Positions 8,992-17,252 of a DNA stretch of 64,000 bases are shown here, in pieces. Position numbers and translations under genes: made by a program. The notes below the pieces were generated by a model. It saw only the letters and a list, made by a program, of their open reading frames with translations, did no database searches and was not told the DNA's origin. Positions within the stretch are counted from its first letter, which is position 1. Every line of letters begins with the position of its first letter. This stretch comes from VFJJ01 sp031362415 (GTDB lineage Bacteria > Actinomycetota > Acidimicrobiia > IMCC26256 > VFJJ01). The stretch is taken from positions 1-64,000 of the forward strand of contig JANLSK010000006.1 in NCBI GenBank assembly GCA_031362415.1, written 5' to 3'.

Positions 8992-9041
8992 CCAACTGTC
9001 AGCGTGGGTACCCGTATCCGGGTACCCACGCTGACAGTTGG
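8992..9041. repeat. Perfect 50-bp palindrome (23-bp arms, 4-nt loop)
   Basis: Arms 8992-9014 and 9019-9041 are exact reverse complements, starting CCAACTGTCAGCGTGGGTAC and closing on loop TATC. It fills the gap between the SDR stop and the acyl-CoA dehydrogenase start, ending 12 bases before the ATG, with GAGAGGA as the ribosome site just after it. A relative with the same outer sequence CCAACTGTCAGCGT and the same arm and loop sizes is at 10856-10905. There is no run of T after it, so it is not a textbook terminator. Confidence 0.9.
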
Positions 9042-9053
9042 AAGAGAGGACCC

Positions 9054-10232
9054 ATGGAGCTCACGCTCACAGCCCAAGACGCCGAGTTCCGCGACGAGGT
9101 GCGTACGTGGCTGCACGAGCACATCCGCGGGCCGTTCGCCGGCCTGAGCGGTCGGGGAGGGCCCGGGTCCGACGAGGTGCCCTTCGACGTGGAGGTGGCC
9201 TGGGAGCGCGAGCTGGCGAGCGGGGGCTGGATCGGCCTGGCCTGGCCGGCCGAGTTCGGGGGACGGGGTGCGTCGCTCACCCAGCAAGTCGTGTTCCACA
9301 TGGAGTACGCGGCGTCGGAGGCCCAGAACCGCTTGCCCAACATGGGCGAGACGCTGCTCGGCCCCACGCTCATCGCCTTCGGCACCCGGGCCCAACAGGC
9401 CCGCTTCCTGCCCAAGATCCTCGATGTCTCCGAGCTCTGGTGCCAGGGCTACTCCGAGCCCGACGCCGGCAGCGACCTGGCCAACGTGCAGACCCGGGCC
9501 ATCCTCGACGGCTCTGAGTGGGTGATCGACGGCCAGAAGGTGTGGACGAGCTACGGCCAGCACTCCGACTGGTGCTTCGTCGTGTGCCGCACCGATCCCG
9601 ACGCGCCCACCAAGCACCGGGGCATCTCGTACCTCCTCGTACCCATGCGCCAGCCCGGGATCACCGTCCGCCCCCTCACGCAGATGAGCGGTGGCGAGGA
9701 GTTCAACGAGGTCTTCTTCGACGGCGCCCGGACCGCCGTCGAGAACATCGTCGGGGAGGTGAACGGCGGCTGGAAGGTTGCCATGGGCACGCTCGACTTC
9801 GAGCGTGGGGCATCGACGCTGGGCCAGCAGCTCGGCTTCGCCCGGAAGTTCCAGAGCGTGTTGGCGAGCTCGCAGCGCGGCGGGAAGGCCGACGACCCGA
9901 TCGTGCGCCAGGAGCTGGCCCGCTCGTACGTGGGCCTGCAGATCATGCGCTACAACAACCTGCGGGTGCTCTCAGCCGCCACGGCCGCAGGCGCGGCGGG
10001 CCCGGCGAGCAGCATCGGCAAGCTCTACTGGAGCCAGTGGCACCGCCACCTCTCAGAGCTCTCGATGAAGATCGCGGGCATCGGCGGCCAGGTCTACGGC
10101 GACCGCCAGCGTGACTCCACGCTCACCGCGTTCCTGTACGACCGGGCCCACACGATCTACGCGGGCAGCTCCGAGATCCAGCGCAACGTGGTCGGCGAAG
10201 GGGTGCTGGGCCTCCCCCGCGAGCCCCGCTGA
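9054..10232 (+). CDS. Acyl-CoA dehydrogenase (FadE family) of the HIP cluster
   Basis: 392-aa flavoprotein of the acyl-CoA dehydrogenase family. It carries the middle-domain motif WCQGYSEPDAGSDLA, the VWTSYGQHSDW strand and the C-terminal signature YAGSSEIQRNVVGEGVLGLPR, which holds FAD-binding residues. It lies directly after ipdABC and the SDR on the same strand, so it probably oxidises one of the CoA intermediates of HIP breakdown, as FadE30 or related enzymes do. Which step cannot be decided. The ATG at 9054 follows GAGAGGA. An inverted repeat after the stop may end the operon. Confidence 0.88.
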   Translation: MELTLTAQDAEFRDEVRTWLHEHIRGPFAGLSGRGGPGSDEVPFDVEVAWERELASGGWIGLAWPAEFGGRGASLTQQVVFHMEYAASEAQNRLPNMGETLLGPTLIAFGTRAQQARFLPKILDVSELWCQGYSEPDAGSDLANVQTRAILDGSEWVIDGQKVWTSYGQHSDWCFVVCRTDPDAPTKHRGISYLLVPMRQPGITVRPLTQMSGGEEFNEVFFDGARTAVENIVGEVNGGWKVAMGTLDFERGASTLGQQLGFARKFQSVLASSQRGGKADDPIVRQELARSYVGLQIMRYNNLRVLSAATAAGAAGPASSIGKLYWSQWHRHLSELSMKIAGIGGQVYGDRQRDSTLTAFLYDRAHTIYAGSSEIQRNVVGEGVLGLPREPR

Positions 10233-10243
10233 CCGCCGCACCT

Positions 10244-10295
10244 CGACCAAGAGTGAGAAGTCCGGGTCATGCGGGGTGGTACTCACGCTTGGTCG
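10244..10295 (+). terminator. Imperfect inverted repeat after the acyl-CoA dehydrogenase, possible terminator
   Basis: The arms CGACCAAGAGTGAG (10244-10257) and CTCACGCTTGGTCG (10282-10295) pair over 14 positions with one mismatch, enclosing 24 bases. It begins 12 bases after the acyl-CoA dehydrogenase stop. No U-tract follows, so it may stop transcription only weakly or protect the 3' end. Confidence 0.45.
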
Positions 10296-10375
10296 GGGCC
10301 CCCGAGCCCGGCTCGACGCGCAGCATCGGCGCGACTCTGATCAACGAGGCTCGAGCCGGAGGTTAGGGTTCATGG

Positions 10376-10841
10376 ATGAGAATCAGGTCACTCACCGTGT
10401 TCGTCGCGCTGGTCGCGGTCGTCTCGTCGTTGGCGGTCGGTTCACAGATCGCGGGGGTGTCGGCCGAGACCTCGGGTGGGGCGAACCCGATCGCTCGGGT
10501 CTCGCCAACCGAATCGATGCCGGGTCTTCTCATACGTGTGCGCTGACCAGTGGCAGCGTCCGATGTTGGGGGGGGACGGCTTCGACGGGCAGCTCGGCTA
10601 CGGCAACCTCAAGAACATCGGCGACAACGAAACACCCGCCAGCGCCGGAACCGTCAACATCGGCACGGGCCGCACCGCGCTCGCCGTCACCGCCGGCGGA
10701 AGCGGCCATACCTGTGCGATCCTCGACACCGGGGCCGCAGAAGACGGCGGCGTCTTCACCTTCGGCGGCGTCACCTTCCACGGCAGCCTCGGCGCAACCC
10801 CACCACCCAACCCCATCACCGCCATCGCCGCCCGCCGATAG
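10376..10841 (+). pseudogene. RCC1-repeat secreted protein remnant, two frameshifts
   Basis: Three pieces in three frames make one protein. Frame 2, from ATG 10376, gives a signal peptide (MRIRSLTVFVALVAVVSSLA). Frame 1 gives the RCC1 signature AGSSHTCALTSGSVRCWG around 10516-10572. Frame 3 gives FDGQLGYGNLKNIGDNETP and a second SGHTCAILDTG repeat, ending at TAG 10841. The first shift is near 10500 and the second lies in a run of eight G at 10568-10575. Such proteins usually have many RCC1 repeats; only about two remain, so it is also truncated. The signal peptide implies an exported protein when intact. Confidence 0.8.
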
Positions 10842-10855
10842 GCCACACCCCCTTC

Positions 10856-10905
10856 CCAACTGTCAGCGTCACACCCCGGATACGGGGCGCCACGCCGACA
10901 GTTGG
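10856..10905. repeat. Second 50-bp palindrome of the CCAACTGTCAGCGT family (imperfect arms)
   Basis: The arms 10856-10878 and 10883-10905 match outwardly (CCAACTGTC with GACAGTTGG) and at the base of the loop, with mismatches in the middle. The loop is GATA. The dimensions are identical to the palindrome at 8992-9041 and the outer 14 bases of the left arm are the same. It ends 12 bases before the maf ATG, the same distance as the first copy from its gene. Confidence 0.85.
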
Positions 10906-10917
10906 TGGACTACCGCC

Positions 10918-11592
10918 ATGGCAACATCGTCCACCAACCCCACCCATCGACTCGTGCTGGCGTCGGCGTCAGCGTCGAGGTTGCGGGTCCTGCGCTCGGC
11001 CGGGCTCGACCCCGAGGTGTTCGTGAGTGGGGTCGATGAGGACGGGGTCACCGGCGCGCCCGTAGCAGTAGCGCTCGAGCTGGCGTGCCGCAAGGCCCGG
11101 GCCGTCGCGACGCAGGCGCTCGACCCACGGCGTCGGACGGGTGCCGGCGACGACGCTGCGCAAGGCGAGCGGCCCGCCTTGGTGATCGGCTGCGACTCGG
11201 TGCTCGATCTCGACGGCCGTGCACATGGCAAGCCGGCATCGACTGCCGACGCCGTCGATCGGTGGAAGGCCATGCGGGGCAAGGCCGGAACGCTCGTCAC
11301 CGGTCACTGCGTAGTCGACACCGGGAGCGGACGCGAGGTGTCGGCCACAGAAACCTCGACCGTCCGCTTCGGCAGCCCGTCCGACGACGAGATCGCCGCT
11401 TACGTTGCCACCGGCGAGCCCCTCGGCTGCGCGGGCGCGTTCACGCTCGAGGGCCTCGGCGCAGCGTTCATCGACGGCATCGACGGCTGTGCCGGCAACG
11501 TGATGGGGATCTCGGTGCCGGCGCTGCGCCGTCTCCTCGCCGAGCTCGGGCACTCGCTCGTCGACCACTGGATCATCGCTACGCACGGATGA
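10918..11592 (+). CDS. maf: Maf-family nucleotide pyrophosphatase
   Basis: 224-aa Maf/Ham1-like protein, a cytoplasmic house-cleaning enzyme that hydrolyses modified or canonical nucleoside triphosphates. It starts with LVLASASASRLRVLRSAGL, the family's SxSxxR phosphate-binding motif. It continues with VIGCDSVLDLDGRAHGKP (catalytic Asp region) and ends with GIDGCAGNVMGISVPALRRLL, the usual C-terminal signature. Length is normal. The ATG at 10918 comes 12 bases after a long palindrome that may affect its expression. Confidence 0.92.
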   Translation: MATSSTNPTHRLVLASASASRLRVLRSAGLDPEVFVSGVDEDGVTGAPVAVALELACRKARAVATQALDPRRRTGAGDDAAQGERPALVIGCDSVLDLDGRAHGKPASTADAVDRWKAMRGKAGTLVTGHCVVDTGSGREVSATETSTVRFGSPSDDEIAAYVATGEPLGCAGAFTLEGLGAAFIDGIDGCAGNVMGISVPALRRLLAELGHSLVDHWIIATHG

Positions 11593-11727
11593 TCGCCGCG
11601 GGCTCGAGGTGGGCTCGAGGTGGGGCTCGGCCTGTCCGGCGATCGAGCGACCAGGGGGCCAGCCTGAAGCGGCCACCGTCCACCCGCCCGTGGTGCGCAC
11701 CACCGGGCGCCGGAATACTGTCCGCTC
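11593..11727. other. Intergenic gap between maf and the DapB-like gene
   Basis: 135 bases of GC-rich sequence between two genes on the same strand. I see no stable hairpin, repeat or clear promoter in it. Confidence 0.5.
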
Positions 11728-12792
11728 GTGACGATACGGGTGGTGGTGTGGGGAACGGGCGGGATCGGATCTCGGGCGATCGGGGCGATCACGGAGCGAC
11801 TTGATCTGGAGCTCGCGGGAGTCTGGGTGCACACGCCCGACAAGGTAGGCATCGACGCCGGGGTGCTCGCCGGAGGCGCTCCCATCGGGTTGGCAACCAC
11901 CGGCGACGCCGACGCGCTGATCGCGCTGGCGCCCGACTGCATCTGCTACACGGCCAGCGGTCCGAGCGGTGATGCGGCGGCCGTCCCCGACTACGTGCGC
12001 TTCCTCGAAGCGGGTATCAACGTCGTCACCGTGAGCACCGCGGCGCTCGTCTACCCACCGGCGTACCACCCCCGGAACCGTGAGCTGCTGGCTGCGGCGG
12101 CCGAGCGGGGCGGGGCGTCGATCTACGCCTCGGGCATCGAGCCCGGGTTCGCGGGCGATCAGTTCGTGTTGACCCTCATGACGATGTCGAAGAGGGTGCG
12201 CTCGGTGCGGGTGCAGGAGCTCTTCTGCTACTCGGGCTATCCGGTCGAGTTCGTGATGCGAGAGGTGTTCGGCTTCGGCCAGCCGCTCGAACACCAACCG
12301 ATCATGGCCAGTACCGGCGCCCAGGGCGGCACGTGGGGGCCACCGGTGCGGATGATCGCCGACGCCATGGGTGTCGAGCTCGACGGGATACGCGAGACCT
12401 ACGACCGGGCCATCACACCGCGTCGCCTCCAGGTGGCCTGTGGCGTCATCGAGGCCGGCACGGTGGGCGCCGTACGTTTCGAGACGATCGGCGTGGTCGA
12501 CGGGCGCGACGCGATCGTCATCGAGCACGTCAACCGGATGGCGCTCGACATCGCCCCCGAATGGCCGTCGGCCAGGCGAGACGGCACCTACCGGGTGGTC
12601 GTCGACGGCGACCCGGAGATGCAGTGCGAGCTCACCGTCGGCACCCCCGACACGTTCAGCTCCGAGGGCATGGTGGCCACCACCATGCGCATCGTGAACG
12701 CCATCCCGGCCGTGTGCGACGCACCGCCCGGCCTCGTGAGCTCGCTCGATCTCCCGCTCACCCTTCCCCGGGGTGCCTTTGGCCCCGCCTGA
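11728..12792 (+). CDS. DapB-like NAD(P)-dependent oxidoreductase (2,4-diaminopentanoate dehydrogenase family)
   Basis: 354-aa protein with an N-terminal Rossmann fold (VVVWGTGGIGSRAIGAI), a CICYTASG strand where cofactor and substrate meet, and an IYASGIEPGFAGD turn typical of the dihydrodipicolinate reductase/2,4-diaminopentanoate dehydrogenase superfamily common in actinobacteria. The start is GTG 11728. Many homologues sit among acyl-CoA and SDR genes, and their substrates are unknown. It runs in the same direction as maf and is convergent with the alcohol dehydrogenase downstream. No firm substrate can be assigned. Confidence 0.8.
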   Translation: MTIRVVVWGTGGIGSRAIGAITERLDLELAGVWVHTPDKVGIDAGVLAGGAPIGLATTGDADALIALAPDCICYTASGPSGDAAAVPDYVRFLEAGINVVTVSTAALVYPPAYHPRNRELLAAAAERGGASIYASGIEPGFAGDQFVLTLMTMSKRVRSVRVQELFCYSGYPVEFVMREVFGFGQPLEHQPIMASTGAQGGTWGPPVRMIADAMGVELDGIRETYDRAITPRRLQVACGVIEAGTVGAVRFETIGVVDGRDAIVIEHVNRMALDIAPEWPSARRDGTYRVVVDGDPEMQCELTVGTPDTFSSEGMVATTMRIVNAIPAVCDAPPGLVSSLDLPLTLPRGAFGPA

Positions 12793-12819
12793 GCTCACGC
12801 GCGCAGACCAGGGTGACCG

Positions 12820-13848
12820 TCAGCGGCTCATGTCGGTGATCACCGCGCGGCCGAGGAACTTGGCGGCTTCGAGCTCGTCGAAGATCGCCGGTAACTCCGA
12901 GAGTGCGCCGGTGCGTGACACGTGGCTCTTGACCTTGCCCGCGGCCACGAGTCCAACGAGCTCGCGCATGTCCTGCACGGTACCCACCGCAGAGTAGATG
13001 AGCGTCGGGTCCTTGAAGAAGAACTCGAACGGGTTGAGCGAGAGGTTGCCCTCGCTCGACGCGGGAAGGCCAACGGCGACGAACAGACCGCCGCGACGCA
13101 GCATCTGGAGCCCGAGCGTGAAGCCGGCCAGCTTGGCCGAGAACACCAGGGCCGCATCGCAACCACCGAAGTCGTCCATGGCGACCTTCGCCGCCTCGTC
13201 GGGGCTCACGGCCCGCTCCGCGCCGAGCGACCGGGCGAACTCGAGACGCTCGGCGCCGATGTCGACGCCGATCACCCGATACCCGAATGCGGTGGCGATC
13301 TGCACCGCGTAGTGGCCGAGGCCACCGGCGGCTCCGATAACGGCGATGGGCCGACCCGGTAACACCTGGTGCTTCATGAGCTTCTTCACCGCGCCGTAGG
13401 CCGTGAGCCCGCCGCAGGCCAGCGGGGCCTCGTGGTCGCCAATGTGGTCGGGGATCTTGACGAGCGCAGGCGCCCAGACGCAGAACTGCTCGGCGAAGGT
13501 CCCCATGAGCGCCTTGGTCTGCGGGCAATGGCGGGTCTGGCCCTTCAGGCAGTACTCGCAGGCCCCGCACCAGTACCCACCGCCCGCGCCGCCGAGCCCG
13601 AGGATCACCCGGTCGCCGACAGCGACGAACCGGTCGGCCCCGGACCCGAGCGCCTCGACAATCCCGATGGCCTCGTGGCCGATCCCACCGGTGCGGGGGA
13701 TACCCAGCCAGTCGCCCCGCACGATGTGGAGGTCGGAGTGGCACACCCCCGAAGCCGTGATGCGGACGCGAGCCTCCTCGGGGGCCGGCTCGGGCACCGG
13801 CAGATCTTGGATGAGAAATTCCCCGTCGACGAGTCGTGCGGTCTTCAT
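12820..13848 (-). CDS. Zinc-dependent alcohol dehydrogenase
   Basis: 342-aa medium-chain dehydrogenase. Catalytic zinc ligands are in ASGVCHSDLH and GIGHEAIG. Structural-zinc cysteines follow in YWCGACEYCLKGQTRHCP, and the NAD site is VIGAAGGLGHYAVQIA with VDIGAERLE. Length is typical. It is divergent from the FadA6-like thiolase (171 bases between starts). The neighbours suggest an alcohol-to-aldehyde step in lipid or steroid side-chain metabolism, but this is inference from location. An AGGGAGCACGC ribosome region precedes the ATG. Confidence 0.9.
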   Translation of the reverse strand: MKTARLVDGEFLIQDLPVPEPAPEEARVRITASGVCHSDLHIVRGDWLGIPRTGGIGHEAIGIVEALGSGADRFVAVGDRVILGLGGAGGGYWCGACEYCLKGQTRHCPQTKALMGTFAEQFCVWAPALVKIPDHIGDHEAPLACGGLTAYGAVKKLMKHQVLPGRPIAVIGAAGGLGHYAVQIATAFGYRVIGVDIGAERLEFARSLGAERAVSPDEAAKVAMDDFGGCDAALVFSAKLAGFTLGLQMLRRGGLFVAVGLPASSEGNLSLNPFEFFFKDPTLIYSAVGTVQDMRELVGLVAAGKVKSHVSRTGALSELPAIFDELEAAKFLGRAVITDMSR

Positions 13849-14019
13849 GCGTGCTCCCTGTCGTTGTGCTCAATGCTCGTTCTGCCGCGCCGTTGCCAAG
13901 GCCTCTGCCAAGCCTGCCATGCAGCGACCGGGGACTGCGTCGCACCACCCAGGTATCCTGGCCGGGCACCCGAGGGCCCGACGCCTTCGTGGGTGACCCA
14001 CGACTCCCGGAGGATCCCC
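13849..14019. promoter_or_regulatory. Divergent intergenic region, alcohol dehydrogenase / thiolase
   Basis: 171 bases between two divergent starts, so promoters for both should be here. The CGGAGGATCCCC before the thiolase ATG is a strong ribosome site. I could not pick out convincing -35/-10 pairs or an operator palindrome. Confidence 0.45.
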
Positions 14020-15198
14020 ATGGCCGAGGCCTACATCATCGACGCGTGCCGGACGGCCGTTGGCAAGCGGGGCGGGAGCCTGGCCCGGGTGCACTCGGCC
14101 GACCTGGGGGCGCACATCCTCACGGCGCTCGTCGAGCGGACGGGCGTCGACCCGATCGAGGTCGACGACGTCGTGTGGGGCACCCTCGACAACATCGGCT
14201 CCCAGGCCGGCGACATCGGCCGCACCTGTTGGCTCGCCGCTGGGCTGCCCCAGGAGGTGCCCGGCGTCACCGTCGACCGCCAGTGCGGATCGTCGCAGCA
14301 GGCCGTGCACTTCGGCGCTCAGGCCGTCCTCAGCGGCACCAGCGACCTCATCGTGGCCGGCGGATGCCAGAACATGAGCGCCATCCCCATCTCCTCCGCG
14401 ATGCTCGTCGCCGAGCAGTTCGGCTTCTCCGACCCGTTCAGCGGCTCCACCGGCTGGGTGGCCCGCTACGGCAGCGGCGAGGTGTCGCAGTTCCGGGGCG
14501 CCGAGATGATCGCCGAGAAGTGGGACATCTCCCGCGAAGACATGGAGCGCTTCGCTCTGGAGTCGCACCAGCGGGCCGCCCGGGCCACCGCCGAGGGGCG
14601 CTTCGAGGGCGAGATCGTCCCCATGACCGTGACCCTGGCCGACGGCACTGAGCACGTCCACGCCCGCGACGAGGGCATCCGGGGCGACACCACGCTCGAG
14701 AAGATGGCCAAGCTCCCGACGCTGCTCGAAGGCGGCCGCCTCACCGCTGCGGTGTCGAGCCAGATCTCCGACGCCGCCTCTGCGATGCTCATCGCCTCCG
14801 AAGACGCCGTGAAGCGCTACGGCTGGAAGCCTCGGGCCCGCATCCACCACATCAGCGTGCGCGGCGACGACCCCATCTACATGCTCACCGCGCCCATCCC
14901 GGCGACGGCCTACGCGCTGAAGAAGAGCGGCATGACCCTCGACCAGATGGACGCCATCGAGATCAACGAGGCCTTCGCCTCGGTGGTGCTGGCCTGGCAG
15001 AAGGAGACCGGCGCCGACCTGGCCAAGGTGAACATCAACGGCGGGGCCATCGCGCTGGGCCATCCGCTGGGAGCCACTGGCGTGCGGCTCATGACCACGA
15101 TGTTGAACGAGCTCGAGCGCACCGGCGGCCGCTACGGACTCCAGACCATGTGCGAAGGCGGTGGTCAGGCCAACGTCACCATCATCGAGCGCCTGTAG
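14020..15198 (+). CDS. Acetyl-CoA acyltransferase (thiolase), FadA6-like
   Basis: 392-aa thiolase with all catalytic residues: nucleophile Cys89 in VDRQCGSSQQA, His in INGGAIALGHPLGATG, and the second Cys in MCEGGGQA near the end. It also has NEAFASVVLAWQ. In the HIP pathway FadA6 cleaves a beta-keto acyl-CoA after ring opening, and this enzyme lies on the same strand 3.8 kb after the ipd operon, so that role is probable. It could also serve ordinary beta-oxidation. The start ATG 14020 follows CGGAGG. Confidence 0.88.
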   Translation: MAEAYIIDACRTAVGKRGGSLARVHSADLGAHILTALVERTGVDPIEVDDVVWGTLDNIGSQAGDIGRTCWLAAGLPQEVPGVTVDRQCGSSQQAVHFGAQAVLSGTSDLIVAGGCQNMSAIPISSAMLVAEQFGFSDPFSGSTGWVARYGSGEVSQFRGAEMIAEKWDISREDMERFALESHQRAARATAEGRFEGEIVPMTVTLADGTEHVHARDEGIRGDTTLEKMAKLPTLLEGGRLTAAVSSQISDAASAMLIASEDAVKRYGWKPRARIHHISVRGDDPIYMLTAPIPATAYALKKSGMTLDQMDAIEINEAFASVVLAWQKETGADLAKVNINGGAIALGHPLGATGVRLMTTMLNELERTGGRYGLQTMCEGGGQANVTIIERL

Positions 15199-15232
15199 GG
15201 GTCCGCGCTCGGCTCGCTCAGGGCTGGGTGGG

Positions 15233-15586
15233 TCAGGCCTTGGGGCCGTAGAGGACGAGCGTGTTGCCTGACGGGTCGCGCACGACGGCGCGGGTTTCGT
15301 GCGGGCCATCGGTGGCACCGAGCACGACGGTGGCGCCACCGGCCACGAGGTCGGCGACCGCGGCCGCGACATCGGCGACTTTGAAGGACGGGGCAGTGAT
15401 GCCACCGGTCACGTCCTCCTCGCCCGACACCAACGCCAGCGTGACCCCGCCACCGTTGAACGCTGCGAAGCGGTCGCCGTCACGGAACTTGAGCTCGAGG
15501 CCCATGGTGGTGCCGTAGAAGGCCACGGCGGCGTCCATGTCGCGGACGGCCACGATGATGTTGCCGATCTTCTCGGGTGTCTGCAT
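15233..15586 (-). CDS. VOC-family (glyoxalase/bleomycin-resistance fold) protein
   Basis: 117-aa single VOC module: two beta-alpha-beta-beta-beta units, starting IGNIIVAVRDMDAAVAFY and ending VVRDPSGNTLVLYG, where the Glu/His metal ligands of the family normally lie. The usual C-terminal Glu is replaced by Val/Leu positions, so metal binding is uncertain. It is convergent with the thiolase gene. The function could be a lyase, isomerase, dioxygenase or a binding protein; there is no further clue. Confidence 0.82.
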   Translation of the reverse strand: MQTPEKIGNIIVAVRDMDAAVAFYGTTMGLELKFRDGDRFAAFNGGGVTLALVSGEEDVTGGITAPSFKVADVAAAVADLVAGGATVVLGATDGPHETRAVVRDPSGNTLVLYGPKA

Positions 15587-15652
15587 GGACGCAGTCTGGC
15601 CCGACCGGCGCCCACCGAGCGAGCGCGACGACCGGCACCCACCGAGCGTGTT

Positions 15653-16597
15653 CTACTGCGGAGCCCCTGGAGGGGGAGGAGGGGGAGGCGGCGGGGGTGG
15701 CTGCTCGCCGGCCCGGAGCCGCCGCGCGGTCTCGACCTCCTCGGCCGAGAGCGCCCGGGTGGCACCGGCGTCGCCGCTCGTGGGCTGACCACCCCCCGGC
15801 GGGGGCAGCGGGGGCAGGGGCGGTACGACGGCCGGCGGCGGCGCAAACGACCCCGGACCGGGCGGTGGCGGCACGGAGCCGGGCTGCGGATAGCCGGGCT
15901 GGGCGCTGTACGTGGAGTCCTGTGGATAGCCAGCCTGCGGCGCACCCGCTTGAGGCCAGCCAACAGGAGCGGGGGCCGGGCCCTGCGGCGCACCCGCCTG
16001 GGGCCAGCCACCAGGAGCGGGGGCCGGGCCCTGCGGCGCACCGGGCTGCGGCCATCCGCCCGCCTGGGGCTGACCCTGCTGGGGCCAGCCGCCCGGTGCT
16101 GGAGCGCCGGGTGCGCCCACGGGCGGCCACACCGACGCGGCCTTCGACCCTGAGACGAGGTACATGATCGCCCCCACGAGCATCACCAGCGATCCGAGGA
16201 TCCCCACCCAGATCCCGACGCCGATGCTCAGGCCGTCCACGATGCCGAGCGCCGCGAGGTCATCGTTCGTGGAGCTGACGTCGGCAGCGTTGGCGATGTA
16301 CACGAGGAACGAGATCACGGCGGCGACGATGGCCACGATCCCCATGCCCCGCACCTTGTTGGCCTTCTTGCCCACGATCACCAGCACCGCAGCGACCACG
16401 CAGACGACGAGGATGATGAACCCGTCGCCGCCGTCTATCCCGGTCTCGTTCGGCATTTCGTCGAACACGTCGAACGACGCCTCGAGCTCGTCCGAGAAGG
16501 TGACCCACTTCAGGAACGAGCCGATGATGGCGATGAGAGCGCCGGCATGGACGATGCCGGTCGCCATCTTGGTCTTGGGGCCTGCCTGGGTCGCCAC
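15653..16597 (-). CDS. Four-helix membrane protein with Pro/Gly/Gln-rich repeat tail
   Basis: 314-aa protein. The N-terminal half has four hydrophobic segments (IVHAGALIAIIGSFLKW, IILVVCVVAAVLVIVG, GIVAIVAAVISFLVY, VGIWVGILGSLVMLVGAIMY). The C-terminal half is low complexity: several GWPQ-x-GAPQGPAPAP units at about 16080-15940, then PGYPQPG, then a run of eleven prolines before the GAPQ end. The start is GTG 16597, because GGAGG lies 4 bases upstream; the ATG 33 bases further in has none. Similar tails occur in actinobacterial envelope proteins that contact the wall or partners; the function is unknown. Confidence 0.78.
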   Translation of the reverse strand: MATQAGPKTKMATGIVHAGALIAIIGSFLKWVTFSDELEASFDVFDEMPNETGIDGGDGFIILVVCVVAAVLVIVGKKANKVRGMGIVAIVAAVISFLVYIANAADVSSTNDDLAALGIVDGLSIGVGIWVGILGSLVMLVGAIMYLVSGSKAASVWPPVGAPGAPAPGGWPQQGQPQAGGWPQPGAPQGPAPAPGGWPQAGAPQGPAPAPVGWPQAGAPQAGYPQDSTYSAQPGYPQPGSVPPPPGPGSFAPPPAVVPPLPPLPPPGGGQPTSGDAGATRALSAEEVETARRLRAGEQPPPPPPPPPPPGAPQ

Positions 16598-16679
16598 GAC
16601 GCCTCCGTGCTGAGGTTTCCAGGGCCGCCCGGTGCGCCCGGACGGCTCGACGGTCAACGCTAGCCACCCACGGCAGCCC

Positions 16680-17198
16680 TCAGGTCGATGGGCGCACCGG
16701 GGTCGGCAGCTCCATGACGGGCATGTCGTCGGGGGCGTTCCCCAGGGCGACGGCGATCTTCGACGTGCCCATGAACATGGCCAGACCGGCCGCGAGCTCG
16801 ACGATCTGCTCGGCGCTGTAGTGCTCGAGCAGCTCCGCTCGGGCCGACTCCGAGAGCCCGTGGGGATCTCGGAGGAAGGCGTCGGAGAACCGCAGCACGG
16901 CCTTGTGACGGGGCGAGAGCGTGCTGTGCTCGTAGCCGTCGTCGATCTGGGCGACGAGGTCCTCGGTGAGGCCTTCATGCTTCGCAACTGCGAAGCGCAC
17001 GTTCCTTCAGAAACCGCAGTCGGTGACCCGCGCGTTGCGCAGCCGAGCCACCTCCTTGGTCACGCCGTCGAGCACCCCGTGGCTCCACAACGTACCGTAG
17101 GCCGTCATGAAATCGGACAGTAACTGCGGCTGATGGGCCAACGGGCTCGAAGCGACGGGATCGTCGCTGTCGACGTCGGGGAGCGAGATACGGGGCAT
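16680..17198 (-). CDS. CMD/AhpD-like alkylhydroperoxidase-fold selenoprotein (CxxU), in-frame TGA
   Basis: 172-aa carboxymuconolactone-decarboxylase-family protein if the TGA at 17007-17009 is read as selenocysteine. The reading frame does not change across it: ATG 17198 (with TGGAG before it) runs to ARVTDCGF, then TGA at codon 64, then RNVRFAVAKHEGLTE to the stop at 16680. AhpD-fold enzymes have a redox C-x-x-C exactly here followed by this helix, so the motif reads C61-G-F-U64. A perfect 7-bp hairpin with loop AGTT lies 17 nt after the TGA. The probable role is peroxide or disulfide reduction. The alternative is a nonsense mutation or base error of TGC/TGT. Confidence 0.8.
16979..16996 (-). 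promoter_or_regulatory. SECIS-like hairpin for the CMD selenoprotein
   Basis: The stem GCTTCGC/GCGAAGC (7 perfect pairs) encloses loop AGTT. The loop begins 18 nt after the TGA, within the distance expected for bacterial SECIS elements. A G in the first two loop positions, as SelB prefers, is present (second base). Confidence 0.55.
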
Positions 17199-17252
17199 CG
17201 GTTCTCCACTCGGGAACTCTGTAGTCAAAGGTTGAATACTGGTACGAGAAGC

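Noticed and set aside
10969..12798. 609-aa minus-strand ORF
   Set aside because: Covers maf and the DapB-like gene in antisense; both of those have clear family motifs.
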